Shown here in pieces: positions 7,146 to 13,272 of a DNA stretch of 21,419 nt. The position numbers were made by a program, and so were the translations under genes. How positions within the stretch are numbered: position 1 is the stretch's first letter; each line of letters opens with the position of its first letter. Location: contig JAFGEY010000387.1 in NCBI GenBank assembly GCA_016931365.1, forward strand, positions 1 through 21,419, in the 5' to 3' direction. This DNA comes from Anaerolineae bacterium (GTDB taxonomy: Bacteria; Chloroflexota; Anaerolineae; JAFGEY01). Below the pieces are notes generated by a model. The model was not told the DNA's origin, searched no databases, and saw only the letters and a program-made list of their open reading frames with translations.

Positions 7146-7174
7146 ATTATACTATAAATCTTATTTATTGTAAA
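7146..7174 (-). promoter_or_regulatory. promoter of the LysM lipoprotein gene, with inverted repeat over the -10
   Basis: On the minus strand, TTTACA (7174-7169), a 17-bp spacer and TATAAT (7151-7146); the start is expected near 7139. TAAGATT (7142-7148) and AATCTTA (7157-7163) form an inverted repeat with an 8-bp spacer that covers the -10. A second inverted repeat, ATGTCT-N5-AGACAT (7184-7200), lies just upstream of the -35. Either could be an operator. Another TATAAT occurs at 7204-7199, with TTGCTT 16 bp away, as a possible second promoter. Confidence 0.65.
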
Positions 7175-7253
7175 GTCTCAGTTATGTCTACTAGAGACAT
7201 TATACTATAGAAAAATCAAAAAGCAATATCTCAGACTCGATAATTTTGACGAA

Positions 7254-8045
7254 TCATGCCTCACGTTTTGTTCTTCTCCGCATCTGCACATATCGCCACG
7301 GGCCGATATCCTCAAACCCCAACCGGCGATAGATTTTGCCCGCCGCCGGGTTGTCATAGAACAGGCAGGGCTGCAAGCCATCCGCGACCAAGTCGGCACA
7401 AAGCGCCGCCATCGCCGCACTGGCGTAGCCTCGATTGCGCAGTGACTCGGGCGTAAACACGCCGCCGACCATAGCCATGCTCGCTGCCTCGACGTTAGTC
7501 AGTGCGGCAGAGACGATTTGGTCGTCGACCAGGGTGACCCAGATGCGGTTACGACTCAGGCAGCCACGGATCGAAGCGGCGTCACGGCTCATATGACCGG
7601 CCTGGGCGTACAGAACGACCAGCACGGATATATCTTGCCCGGTTGCCCGGCGGGTAAAATGGGCCGGCACAGGCAGTGACGCGTCTCCGGGCAGCGCGCA
7701 GTAATATGACTGGTGATCGGCCTTGACCTCAAACATCGTCAATCGCTCGATGATCGCATTTACCAGCATACTTCGCCCGTTGATGTTCACATCGTCTGGA
7801 TAGGCGTCGATCAACTGAGCAATAGCGTTTAGATCAGCGCCTCCGGCATCATAAAACAGCCAGTTGTTTCGGTAACGCATTACCACGCCGATCAGATCGT
7901 CGCCGTCAAACTGACCCCAATAAAACAAATCCGGGTGATCGATCCCCATCTGCGCCAGGTTGCCGATCATAAACAGATTGTAGTAAGGGTCTCGAGCCAG
8001 CACGCGTTCAAGTTGAGGCAAATCAGGATGGATCAGCAGCCGCAT
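7254..8045 (-). CDS. GNAT family N-acetyltransferase
   Basis: A 263-residue protein whose C-terminal half (about 140-260) is a GNAT fold. The acetyl-CoA-binding motif A is VGGVFTPESLRNRGYASAAMAAL (seen as R-N-R-G-Y-A), and FYDNPAAGKIYRRLGFEDIG is the usual terminal motif. The N-terminal half (LIHPDLPQLERVLARDPYYNLFMIGNL) matches the lead region of the FR47-like/two-domain GNATs. The acceptor substrate is unknown. GAGGAG lies 6 nt before ATG 8045. The first 23 bp overlap the end of the response-regulator gene, so the two are translationally coupled and co-transcribed with the TPR protein. Confidence 0.88.
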   Translation of the reverse strand: MRLLIHPDLPQLERVLARDPYYNLFMIGNLAQMGIDHPDLFYWGQFDGDDLIGVVMRYRNNWLFYDAGGADLNAIAQLIDAYPDDVNINGRSMLVNAIIERLTMFEVKADHQSYYCALPGDASLPVPAHFTRRATGQDISVLVVLYAQAGHMSRDAASIRGCLSRNRIWVTLVDDQIVSAALTNVEAASMAMVGGVFTPESLRNRGYASAAMAALCADLVADGLQPCLFYDNPAAGKIYRRLGFEDIGPWRYVQMRRRTKREA

Positions 8046-8427
8046 AGGATTCTCCTCGTTGGGACGTGTTCCATGCCTCTTCCACCCGATCCAGCAACTG
8101 CTTGGGACGCACCGGCTTGACCAGATAGCCGTGTGCGCCCTTTTGAATCACCTCGATGGCCAGGTTGATCGAACTGTAGGCGGTCACGATGAGCACGATC
8201 ACGTTGGGATACAGCTCCATCAGCCGCGTCGCCAGAGTCATCCCCGATGGCCCCGGCATCATCACATCGAGCAAGGCCATATCCGGCGGCGACTGCGCAG
8301 CCAGTTCCAACGCCCGGTCACCGTCGGCGGCGGTCTGAACGCTATAACCGGCGTGGGTCAAATAGTCGCCAAAGATACTCCGCACATCCGGATCGTCATC
8401 GGCAATTAGAATGCGTCGTTCGCTCAT
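8023..8427 (-). CDS. single-domain response regulator (CheY-like receiver)
   Basis: A 134-residue receiver domain without an output domain. The acidic pocket is D10-D11-D12, the phosphoacceptor is D54 in ALLDVMMPGPSG, the switch Thr is T82 in LIVTAYSS, and the conserved Lys is K104 in YLVKPV. The start is ATG 8427, with GGGGG 6 nt upstream; a TTG immediately before it is a less likely start. It sits 16 bp after the TPR/zinc-ribbon gene and overlaps the GNAT gene. No kinase is adjacent, so its phosphodonor must be encoded elsewhere. The short charged tail after about residue 118 has no recognised domain. Confidence 0.93.
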   Translation of the reverse strand: MSERRILIADDDPDVRSIFGDYLTHAGYSVQTAADGDRALELAAQSPPDMALLDVMMPGPSGMTLATRLMELYPNVIVLIVTAYSSINLAIEVIQKGAHGYLVKPVRPKQLLDRVEEAWNTSQRGESYAAADPS

Positions 8428-8443
8428 CAATTACCCCCATTCT

Positions 8444-9883
8444 TCATCCTCGGTCTTGCGACGAGGCTTCTCGCCGCAAGCCGTTGAGCAAATCTTGGAT
8501 CTCTTTGAGTTCGGCATCGTGTGGGCTGATGCGTTGTGCTTCGACAAGCACATGTTCGGCCAGGTCGTATCGCCTGAGTTTGACGCAGGCGAATGCCAAC
8601 GCCGCGCGCCCGTCCGCCTGCTCCGTGATCATTGAGACTGCACGGGCCAGGTGCAGCGCAGCCAGAGCCCACATTTTCTGTTTGATGAACTGGCGCCCCC
8701 GCAATAAAAGCGCGCTGGAGGTTTTGGTCAGTGGATTGACATCCAGCAAGAGGCGCAGTTTTTCGCCCTCAAAATCGGCCTTGATCGCCAGAATTAACAA
8801 AAACCAGAGCAGCGTCACAAAAATGTAAACGATCGCGACGATCAAATAAAAACGCACCAAGAAATCGACCATTTGCTCGTCGGCCAGCGATTCCAACAGC
8901 GATGGCAAAAGAGACGCGGCAAAAAGCCCCAGCACAAACGTCAACACGGCAAAGCCAAGGTTCAGGATGCTCGTTACCAGATACACATAATAGACCCACC
9001 GCCAGCGCAAGTAAAGGCCAACAGCCAATCCGGCGCAAACAACAAACATCACTCCATAGACCAGGGTCATAAACAGCCAGATCGCGCCCGTATCATCCGG
9101 CGCGCCCACGGCATTGATCAAAGCCATGAGCACATTCAAGCCGACTCCCGTTGCGCCTAATGCTTGAAAGACGATCACGATCCACAGCCAGACGGAACGC
9201 TGTTTACCCTCGCGACCTGCCTCAATCCACAGATTGCCGCCACACATCGTACATCGTCGATCTTTGGCTTCGGTTGGCATCGCACAATAGGGACACAACA
9301 ACGGATCGTCCAGTTCAGTCAGAATCGAACGTGGCGGGGCTTGGGGCGTCGCCGCCACAGGTAAGGGCTCTTGAAGGGAGCTGGATTCAAGCCGCGCCAG
9401 TTGAGCCTGAATCTGTTCCAGGCCTTTGCGCGCTGCCGCGTGGCCCGGATCCAGGTCGAGCACGTTCTGCAGGCACACCTCACGGTCTTGGAGATCGTTG
9501 ACCACGCCGCTCAGCCACAGCCAGGCCGAGACATTTTTTTCGTCCAGCTCGACGGCCAGCGCCAGCGCCTCACGGGCTTGTGCGCGCTGGCCTGACTTGG
9601 CCGAGGCGACGCCCTGCTGAAAAAGCAGTTTGGCCCGTTGAGCGCGCACCGCTGCTAATCCCTGGCGCGCGGCGGCATTGGCCGGATCGAGATCGAGCAC
9701 ATTTTCCAGGCACACCTGGCGATCTTGGAGATCGTCGACCACGCCGCTCAACCACAACCAGGCCTGGGCGCTCCCTTGATCCTGCTCGACTACACGCATC
9801 AAGATCGCCTTGGCTTGCTCGCGCTGCCCTGCTTTGGCGGCTCTGATGCCGGCGCCCAGTTGCTCGCTTGCGTCTGACGACAT
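8444..9883 (-). CDS. TPR-repeat, zinc-ribbon, multi-pass membrane protein
   Basis: A 479-residue protein. Residues about 5-165 hold alpha-helical TPR-like units, including a duplicated block with WLWLSGVV(D/N)DLQDR(Q/E)VCL(E/Q)NVLDLDP. A four-Cys zinc ribbon follows (C197, C200, C211, C214: CPYC and CTMC). About four hydrophobic membrane segments lie between 230 and 370, and a second TPR-like helical region fills about 395-465. It is probably a membrane-anchored scaffold with cytoplasmic repeats; no enzymatic motif is visible. The start is ATG 9883, with AGGAG 7 nt upstream. It is the first gene of an operon with the receiver protein and the GNAT. The function is unknown. Confidence 0.8.
   Translation of the reverse strand: MSSDASEQLGAGIRAAKAGQREQAKAILMRVVEQDQGSAQAWLWLSGVVDDLQDRQVCLENVLDLDPANAAARQGLAAVRAQRAKLLFQQGVASAKSGQRAQAREALALAVELDEKNVSAWLWLSGVVNDLQDREVCLQNVLDLDPGHAAARKGLEQIQAQLARLESSSLQEPLPVAATPQAPPRSILTELDDPLLCPYCAMPTEAKDRRCTMCGGNLWIEAGREGKQRSVWLWIVIVFQALGATGVGLNVLMALINAVGAPDDTGAIWLFMTLVYGVMFVVCAGLAVGLYLRWRWVYYVYLVTSILNLGFAVLTFVLGLFAASLLPSLLESLADEQMVDFLVRFYLIVAIVYIFVTLLWFLLILAIKADFEGEKLRLLLDVNPLTKTSSALLLRGRQFIKQKMWALAALHLARAVSMITEQADGRAALAFACVKLRRYDLAEHVLVEAQRISPHDAELKEIQDLLNGLRREASSQDRG
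9447..9764. repeat. 237-bp-period internal duplication in the TPR gene
   Basis: The blocks 9447-9527 and 9684-9764 differ at about 11 of 81 positions by eye, and they are offset by exactly 237 bp (79 codons). The protein copies are even more alike. This is a relatively recent duplication of a TPR-like unit inside the coding sequence. Confidence 0.85.
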
Positions 9884-9916
9884 TGTTTTGCTCCTATGCC
9901 CCGTACAATTGTGCTT

Positions 9917-9926
9917 ATTATACCAC
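9917..9926 (-). promoter_or_regulatory. extended -10 promoter of the TPR-receiver-GNAT operon
   Basis: GTGGTATAAT on the minus strand (9926-9917), identical to the element before the RpiR-type gene. There is no clear -35 at the standard distance, which fits an extended -10 promoter (TGnTATAAT). Transcription would start near 9910, about 27 nt before ATG 9883. Confidence 0.6.
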
Positions 9927-10059
9927 AATCTGTCTGATATCCCCTAAACCCAAGAATGCGCTGAAAAACCTCAAGGCAAAAAAGTCGGAGGTTTTGTGGC
10001 TAAAAGAGAATATTGATGACTGTTTAAAACTCTTGGCGTTCTGGCATCTTGATCGGAAA

Positions 10060-10088
10060 TTGACTTTTTGAGCATCCCGTGTTATTAT
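10060..10088 (+). promoter_or_regulatory. promoter of the his leader-hisD transcript
   Basis: TTGACT (10060-10065), a 17-bp spacer and TATTAT (10083-10088). The -10 is preceded by TG at -15 (TGTTATTAT). The expected start is near 10095, 20 nt before the leader ORF. It is divergent from the TPR operon promoter at 9917-9926. Confidence 0.75.
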
Positions 10089-10114
10089 CCGCACTATCTC
10101 GCAAGGAGATCGAC

Positions 10115-10213
10115 ATGCAAACGTCATTGGACACTCCAAAGCATATCCATTTGCGCTGCGCCGGCCATCAGACCGGTGTGCACCATCATTCCTTGCGGGT
10201 GAGGCGAGCCTGA
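10115..10213 (+). CDS. histidine-rich leader peptide (his attenuator), 32 aa
   Basis: A 32-codon ORF with AAGGAGAT (10103-10110) directly upstream of its ATG. Six of its codons are His: 10142, 10148, 10166, and three in a row at 10181-10189 (CAC CAT CAT). It ends at TGA 10211-10213, 38 bp before a strong intrinsic terminator, and hisD follows. Promoter, RBS, His-rich short ORF, terminator and his biosynthetic gene in this order form the classical layout of ribosome-mediated attenuation. Ribosomes stalling at His codons during histidine shortage would prevent the terminator from forming. It resembles enterobacterial hisL in principle, but I see no sequence homology, so no symbol is given. Confidence 0.8.
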   Translation: MQTSLDTPKHIHLRCAGHQTGVHHHSLRVRRA

Positions 10214-10251
10214 TCGATTTGGCTCTTGCCTTGTTTTGCGCGTCTCACCCG
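10196..10251 (+). promoter_or_regulatory. leader RNA stem preceding the his terminator
   Basis: CGGGTGAGGCG (10196-10206) pairs with CGTCTCACCCG (10241-10251), giving 11 pairs with one G-U. It ends exactly where the terminator stem begins. The 5' arm lies within the leader ORF just after the triple His codons, so a ribosome stalled there would cover it. An alternative inner pairing is AGGCGAGCC (10202-10210) with GGCTC and GCCT (10221-10232). The actual antiterminator is not resolved. Confidence 0.5.
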
Positions 10252-10285
10252 GGCTGGTTTCACACCGAAACCAGCCTTTTTGTTT
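10252..10285 (+). terminator. intrinsic terminator (attenuator) upstream of hisD
   Basis: GGCTGGTTTC (10252-10261) and GAAACCAGCC (10267-10276) form a perfect 10-bp stem with a 5-nt loop ACACC, followed by TTTTTGTTT. It lies between the leader peptide and hisD, with no intervening gene, so it must be regulated or leaky for hisD to be expressed from 10060-10088. Confidence 0.9.
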
Positions 10286-10383
10286 GATCGAGAATGTCCG
10301 TCAAGGAGTTCTCACTGCTCAAAGGAGTGCATGCAATGCTACGCACCGCCGCCTTAAGTCCCTGATCTGAAAATAGGTTTCCG

Positions 10384-10430
10384 GTAGGGGCGCAGCAGGC
10401 AACACTGCGTGTTGCCTGCTGCGCCCCTAC
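10384..10430. repeat. 22-bp perfect palindromic element (REP/MITE-like) between attenuator and hisD
   Basis: The arms 10384-10405 (beginning GTAGGGGCGCAGCAGG) and 10409-10430 are perfectly complementary over 22 bp around a 3-nt TGC loop. Flanking AGGTTT and GAGACCT can extend the stem imperfectly. Palindromes bounded by GTAGGGGC and GCCCCTAC are familiar as dispersed repeats in several bacterial genomes; that comparison is from memory. It lies within the hisD 5' leader RNA and is followed by CTTTTC, so it may also affect transcription or mRNA stability. Confidence 0.75.
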
Positions 10431-10501
10431 GAGAGACCTTTTCATGTTTGGTGGTGCATCAAAACGCATGACAATTATTATCAAAGAAAGGATGTATAAA
10501 A

Positions 10502-11833
10502 GTGGAAAGTATCGTTGAGATTTATGACGTTCCAACCGCCCGGCAGACCATCCTTCGCCGCAAACCATGGGACGTGGTCGAAATCACACCCGCACTGCAA
10601 GCCGGCATCGAAAAAATCTTTGGCGCGCCCCTGACACCCGATCAGGCCGTCGAAATCATTCTAAAGGATGTCCGCGAGCACGGCGACGCCGCGCTGTTTG
10701 AGTATAACCGGCGCATTGAGGGAGTAGAGGTAGACAGCCTGCGCGTTTCCGACGCCGAGATGGACGTCGCGTGGCAGGCCACGCCGGTCGAGTTGCGCGA
10801 AGCGTTGCAGATTGCCGCCAAACGCATCCGCACATTTCACGAAAAACAGCACAAACAATCCTGGATTGATTGGGATGACGAGGGAGGCGCGCTGGGGCAG
10901 ATCATTCGCCCGCTGGAACGGGTGGGCATCTATGCGCCGGGCGGGCGCGCGCCCTATCCCTCGTCGCTGCTGATGGCCGTCGTGCCTGCGCGCGTGGCTG
11001 GCGTGCCGGAGGTGATCGTGGTCAGTCCGCCTCAAAAGGACGGGTGTGTTGCCGGCGTGATCCTGGTTGCCGCGCGCATCGCTGGAGTGGATGCGGTGTA
11101 CAAGGTCGGCGGGGCGCAGGCGATCGGCGCGCTGGCCTATGGCACCCAGAGTGTGCCTGGCGTGGACAAAATCCTCGGCCCCGGCAACCTCTTTGTGATG
11201 CTCGCCAAGCGGCGCGTGTTCGGCCAGGTGGGCATCGACGGGCTGCCCGGCCCCACCGAGACGCTGCTCATCGCCGACGAGAGTGCCTACCCGGCGCTGG
11301 TTGCCGCCGATCTGCTGGCCCAGGCTGAACACGATGTGCTCGCTTCGCCGATCTGCCTGACACCGTCGCCGGAACTCGCCACGCAGGTGCAGGTCGAGGT
11401 TGCCCGGCAGATCAAAATGCTCGACCGTGCCGAGATCATTGTCGAAGCGTTTGCCGGGCAGGGCGGCATTGTCGTCACCCAAAGCCTCGTGCAAGCGATA
11501 GATCTGGCCAACGCGTACGCGCCGGAGCACCTTTGCCTGCTGGTCCGCGATCCGTGGGCATGGGTTGGGCAGGTACGCAACGCGGGTGGCGTGTTTGTTG
11601 GTGAAACTTCATCGGAGGCGCTGGGCGACTATGCAGTCGGGCCGGCGCACATTATGCCCACCGGCGGTACGGCGCGCTTTTCTTCGCCATGCAACGTGTG
11701 GGATTTTCTCAAAATCACCAGCATTTTCGCTCCCGCCGCATCGACGGCTGCGCGCATCGCTCCGGCGGCTTTCACCATCGCCAGAGCTGAAGGGCTGACC
11801 GCGCATGCCGCAGCGATTGAGATCCGCCAATAA
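10502..11833 (+). CDS. hisD: histidinol dehydrogenase
   Basis: A 443-residue HisD, the enzyme of the last two steps of histidine synthesis: NAD-dependent four-electron oxidation of L-histidinol to L-histidine. Characteristic segments are VGIYAPGGRAPYPSSLLM, KVGGAQAIGALAYGT, ILGPGNLFV, GLPGPTETLLIADE, YAPEHL and EALGDYAVGPAHIMPTGG. The catalytic pair is E342-H343. The zinc ligands are Q274, H277, D376 and H435. The start is GTG 10502, with AAGGA 9 nt upstream. The gene stands alone: no other his gene lies in the window. The next gene is on the opposite strand, and a hairpin overlaps the 3' end. Expression is probably controlled by the upstream histidine leader. Confidence 0.97.
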   Translation: MESIVEIYDVPTARQTILRRKPWDVVEITPALQAGIEKIFGAPLTPDQAVEIILKDVREHGDAALFEYNRRIEGVEVDSLRVSDAEMDVAWQATPVELREALQIAAKRIRTFHEKQHKQSWIDWDDEGGALGQIIRPLERVGIYAPGGRAPYPSSLLMAVVPARVAGVPEVIVVSPPQKDGCVAGVILVAARIAGVDAVYKVGGAQAIGALAYGTQSVPGVDKILGPGNLFVMLAKRRVFGQVGIDGLPGPTETLLIADESAYPALVAADLLAQAEHDVLASPICLTPSPELATQVQVEVARQIKMLDRAEIIVEAFAGQGGIVVTQSLVQAIDLANAYAPEHLCLLVRDPWAWVGQVRNAGGVFVGETSSEALGDYAVGPAHIMPTGGTARFSSPCNVWDFLKITSIFAPAASTAARIAPAAFTIARAEGLTAHAAAIEIRQ

Positions 11834-11873
11834 ACAAAGTGTGCGCGGGGAACGAACCCGCTCCCCGCGCACA
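11829..11873 (-). terminator. terminator of the lysine-rich small ORF, overlapping the hisD 3' end
   Basis: TGTGCGCGGGGA (11840-11851) and TCCCCGCGCACA (11862-11873) form a perfect 12-bp stem with a 10-nt loop. On the minus strand it is followed by CTTTGTTTATT, so it terminates transcripts coming from the small ORF. It starts 6 bp after the hisD stop codon and may also stop hisD transcription, although no T-tract follows on the + strand. Confidence 0.7.
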
Positions 11874-11924
11874 TCACGAACCACAAACCAGAAAGACAAT
11901 GCCGACCCTATACCAGGGCCAGCT

Positions 11925-11996
11925 TTATTTCTTGTCTTTCTTTTCCTTCTTGTCTTTCTTGCCCTTGTCTTTGCCCTTATCCTTGCCTTTTGCCAC
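11925..11996 (-). CDS. lysine-rich microprotein, 23 aa
   Basis: A small ORF with GTG start (11996-11994) and TAA stop. AAAGGAG lies 6 nt before the start. Of 23 residues 13 are Lys, with 4 Asp, 1 Glu and 3 Gly, arranged as KGKDKGKDKGKKDKKEKKDK after the initial MA, for a net charge of about +8. The composition suggests a disordered nucleic-acid-binding or charge-buffering peptide. A T-tailed hairpin follows it on the same strand, supporting a real transcript. No promoter is obvious, so it may depend on read-through from the RHH gene upstream. No family is recognised. The repeated AAG/AAA codons could also be fortuitous low-complexity sequence. Confidence 0.55.
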   Translation of the reverse strand: MAKGKDKGKDKGKKDKKEKKDKK

Positions 11997-12071
11997 CGTC
12001 GTCTCCTTTCAGTCAAATGATAAGACTTTCAAAGCGTCCAGTGCGAACCGATGCCCGCACATACAACACTG

Positions 12072-12113
12072 AAATAAAAATCCCGACGACCGTCATTCAT
12101 ACAGGATCGGGAT
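12072..12113 (-). terminator. intrinsic terminator at the end of the RHH regulator gene
   Basis: On the minus strand, ATCCCGA (12113-12107) and TCGGGAT (12086-12080) form a 7-bp stem with a 20-nt loop, followed by TTTTATTTC. The 5' arm lies inside the last codons of the RHH gene. The loop is long and the stem short, so some read-through into the lysine-rich ORF is plausible. Confidence 0.55.
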
Positions 12114-12369
12114 CGGTTTCCTCGCCGATTGGGTCATCTTGTGCTGTGTCCAAGGGGGGCACACTGATCTCTGGTGAACAAGACAGCAATTCAGGCGCAC
12201 AAGAACGGATGATCGACCGTGCGCCCGCCACCAAGGCAATGCCCAAAAAATGCGACCGACGCACGCCTAGCGCGTCGGCCCAACGATCAATCTGGGCCAG
12301 CGTTGCCTCAGGGACGCGCACGGTCGCCCGTGTCATTGCCGGCGTGGTCATGTCGTGGTGTTTGCTCAT
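12097..12369 (-). CDS. ribbon-helix-helix (CopG-like) DNA-binding protein
   Basis: A 90-residue protein. Residues about 12-52 (TRATVRVPEATLAQID, then RWADALGVRRSHFLGIALVAGAR) fit a ribbon-helix-helix fold: one beta-strand for major-groove contact followed by two helices. The C-terminal ~30 residues are acidic and unstructured-looking (QDDPIGEETDPDP). RHH proteins dimerise and bind short tandem operator repeats, and many repress their own gene. Here three CGTNAC repeats with a 10-bp period cover the predicted transcription start. No clear Shine-Dalgarno precedes ATG 12369, and the alternative ATG 12351 has none either. No toxin-like partner is adjacent, so it is not obviously an antitoxin. Confidence 0.8.
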   Translation of the reverse strand: MSKHHDMTTPAMTRATVRVPEATLAQIDRWADALGVRRSHFLGIALVAGARSIIRSCAPELLSCSPEISVPPLDTAQDDPIGEETDPDPV

Positions 12370-12382
12370 TTTAGTGCTTATT

Positions 12383-12408
12383 CGTGACTAATCGTTACGA
12401 AACGTCAC
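12383..12408. promoter_or_regulatory. operator: three CGTNAC direct repeats at exact 10-bp spacing
   Basis: CGTGAC (12383-12388), CGTTAC (12393-12398) and CGTCAC (12403-12408), each one helical turn apart, all on the same face. On the minus strand they read GTNACG. They span about +1 to +24 of the RHH gene's predicted transcript. The pattern is what a cooperative RHH dimer array would bind. Confidence 0.65.
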
Positions 12409-12412
12409 TTAA

Positions 12413-12441
12413 AATATAGCACAGTTCGCAAACTATGTCAA
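12413..12441 (-). promoter_or_regulatory. promoter of the RHH regulator gene
   Basis: On the minus strand, consensus TTGACA (12441-12436), a 17-bp spacer and TATATT (12418-12413). The start is expected near 12406, within the CGTNAC repeat array. Confidence 0.78.
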
Positions 12442-12461
12442 ATCAACAAACTGACCCGCCC

Positions 12462-13202
12462 TCACAAGGTCTGATAGATCGTCCTGATGCTCAGTACAAT
12501 GATCAGGATGCCTACAATGAACATCAAAACACGTGCGGGTATCCTTTTGCAAATAAATGCAGCCATCGGCGCGGCTATCACCCCGCCGATGAGCAAACCG
12601 ATCACCGGCAGCCAATTGACGGATCCCAACGTGAGCACAAACGTGATCACTTGGGCCAGCGTCACAAAAAACTCGGACAGGTTGACCGAGCCGATGGTCA
12701 AACGCGGGTTGTGCCCGCGCGCGACGATGGTCGTGGTGACGATAGGCCCCCATCCGCCGCCGCCGATGGCGTCAAAGAACCCGCCGACGGCCGCCAGCGG
12801 GATCAGATACGACTCGACATTCTTTTCCTGGAGCTTTTTGGCAAAAACCTTGTACAAGATGATCAACCCCATCAACAGCAGATATGCCGAGATAAAGGGC
12901 TTGATCACATCGCCAGGTACGGCGGTCAATATGTAGGCGCCGACAATGCCACCCACAACCCCCGGGATGACCAGCTTTTTGAACATTTTAAGGTCTACAT
13001 TGCCCAACTTGAGATGGGATAGCCCTGAAATCAAAGTGACAAACACCTCTGCTGTGTGTACACTCATACTGGCCGCCGCCGGCGATATGCCCAGGCTGAG
13101 CAAGAAGGCATTTGAGCTGACCCCATAAGCCATTCCCAATGCACCATCGATAATTTGCGCCGCAAATCCAACAACAATGAACCAAATCAGTTCAAATTTC
13201 AC
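12462..13202 (-). CDS. TSUP (TauE/SafE) family membrane transporter
   Basis: A 246-residue integral membrane protein with about eight hydrophobic segments. The two internal halves each carry the TSUP signature: GFAAQIIDGALGMAYGV near the N-terminus and VGGFFDAIGGGGWGPIV in the second half. Family members export or import sulfite, sulfoacetate, taurine-related or other small organic anions. The start is GTG 13202, with GAGGGA 7 nt upstream. The gene has its own promoter with a 26-bp palindrome, so it responds to a specific repressor or activator. The substrate cannot be told from sequence. Confidence 0.9.
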   Translation of the reverse strand: MKFELIWFIVVGFAAQIIDGALGMAYGVSSNAFLLSLGISPAAASMSVHTAEVFVTLISGLSHLKLGNVDLKMFKKLVIPGVVGGIVGAYILTAVPGDVIKPFISAYLLLMGLIILYKVFAKKLQEKNVESYLIPLAAVGGFFDAIGGGGWGPIVTTTIVARGHNPRLTIGSVNLSEFFVTLAQVITFVLTLGSVNWLPVIGLLIGGVIAAPMAAFICKRIPARVLMFIVGILIIVLSIRTIYQTL

Positions 13203-13244
13203 GGCCGCATCCCTCTTCTGTTTTTGAATACGCGCTTGACTCGG

Positions 13245-13270
13245 CTTATCAATGATGCATCATTGATAAG
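13245..13270. promoter_or_regulatory. 26-bp perfect palindrome, operator of the TSUP gene
   Basis: The half-site CTTATCAATGATG (13245-13257) is repeated as its exact reverse complement at 13258-13270, with no spacer. It lies immediately downstream of the -10 of the TSUP promoter and covers the predicted transcription start. It is a typical position for a dimeric or tetrameric repressor. The regulator family is not identifiable by eye. Confidence 0.75.
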
Positions 13271-13272
13271 TA

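Noticed and set aside
9964..9995. AAAACCTC/GAGGTTTT inverted repeat with a 15-nt loop between the divergent TPR and his promoters
   Set aside because: Weak stem and long loop with no associated transcript end; could be chance in A-rich sequence.
10095..10501. T-box riboswitch controlling hisD
   Set aside because: No T-box consensus (TGGNACCGCG) or long stem I region is present before the terminator; the His-rich ORF gives a better explanation.
11839..12072. Small + strand frames between hisD and the RHH gene
   Set aside because: They run through the terminator hairpin and the reverse of the Lys-rich ORF, with no RBS and no plausible protein composition.
12097..12441. Toxin-antitoxin module based on the RHH protein
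   Set aside because: No toxin-like gene lies next to the RHH gene; the neighbours are a TSUP transporter and a 23-residue Lys-rich ORF, so a stand-alone autoregulated factor is simpler.
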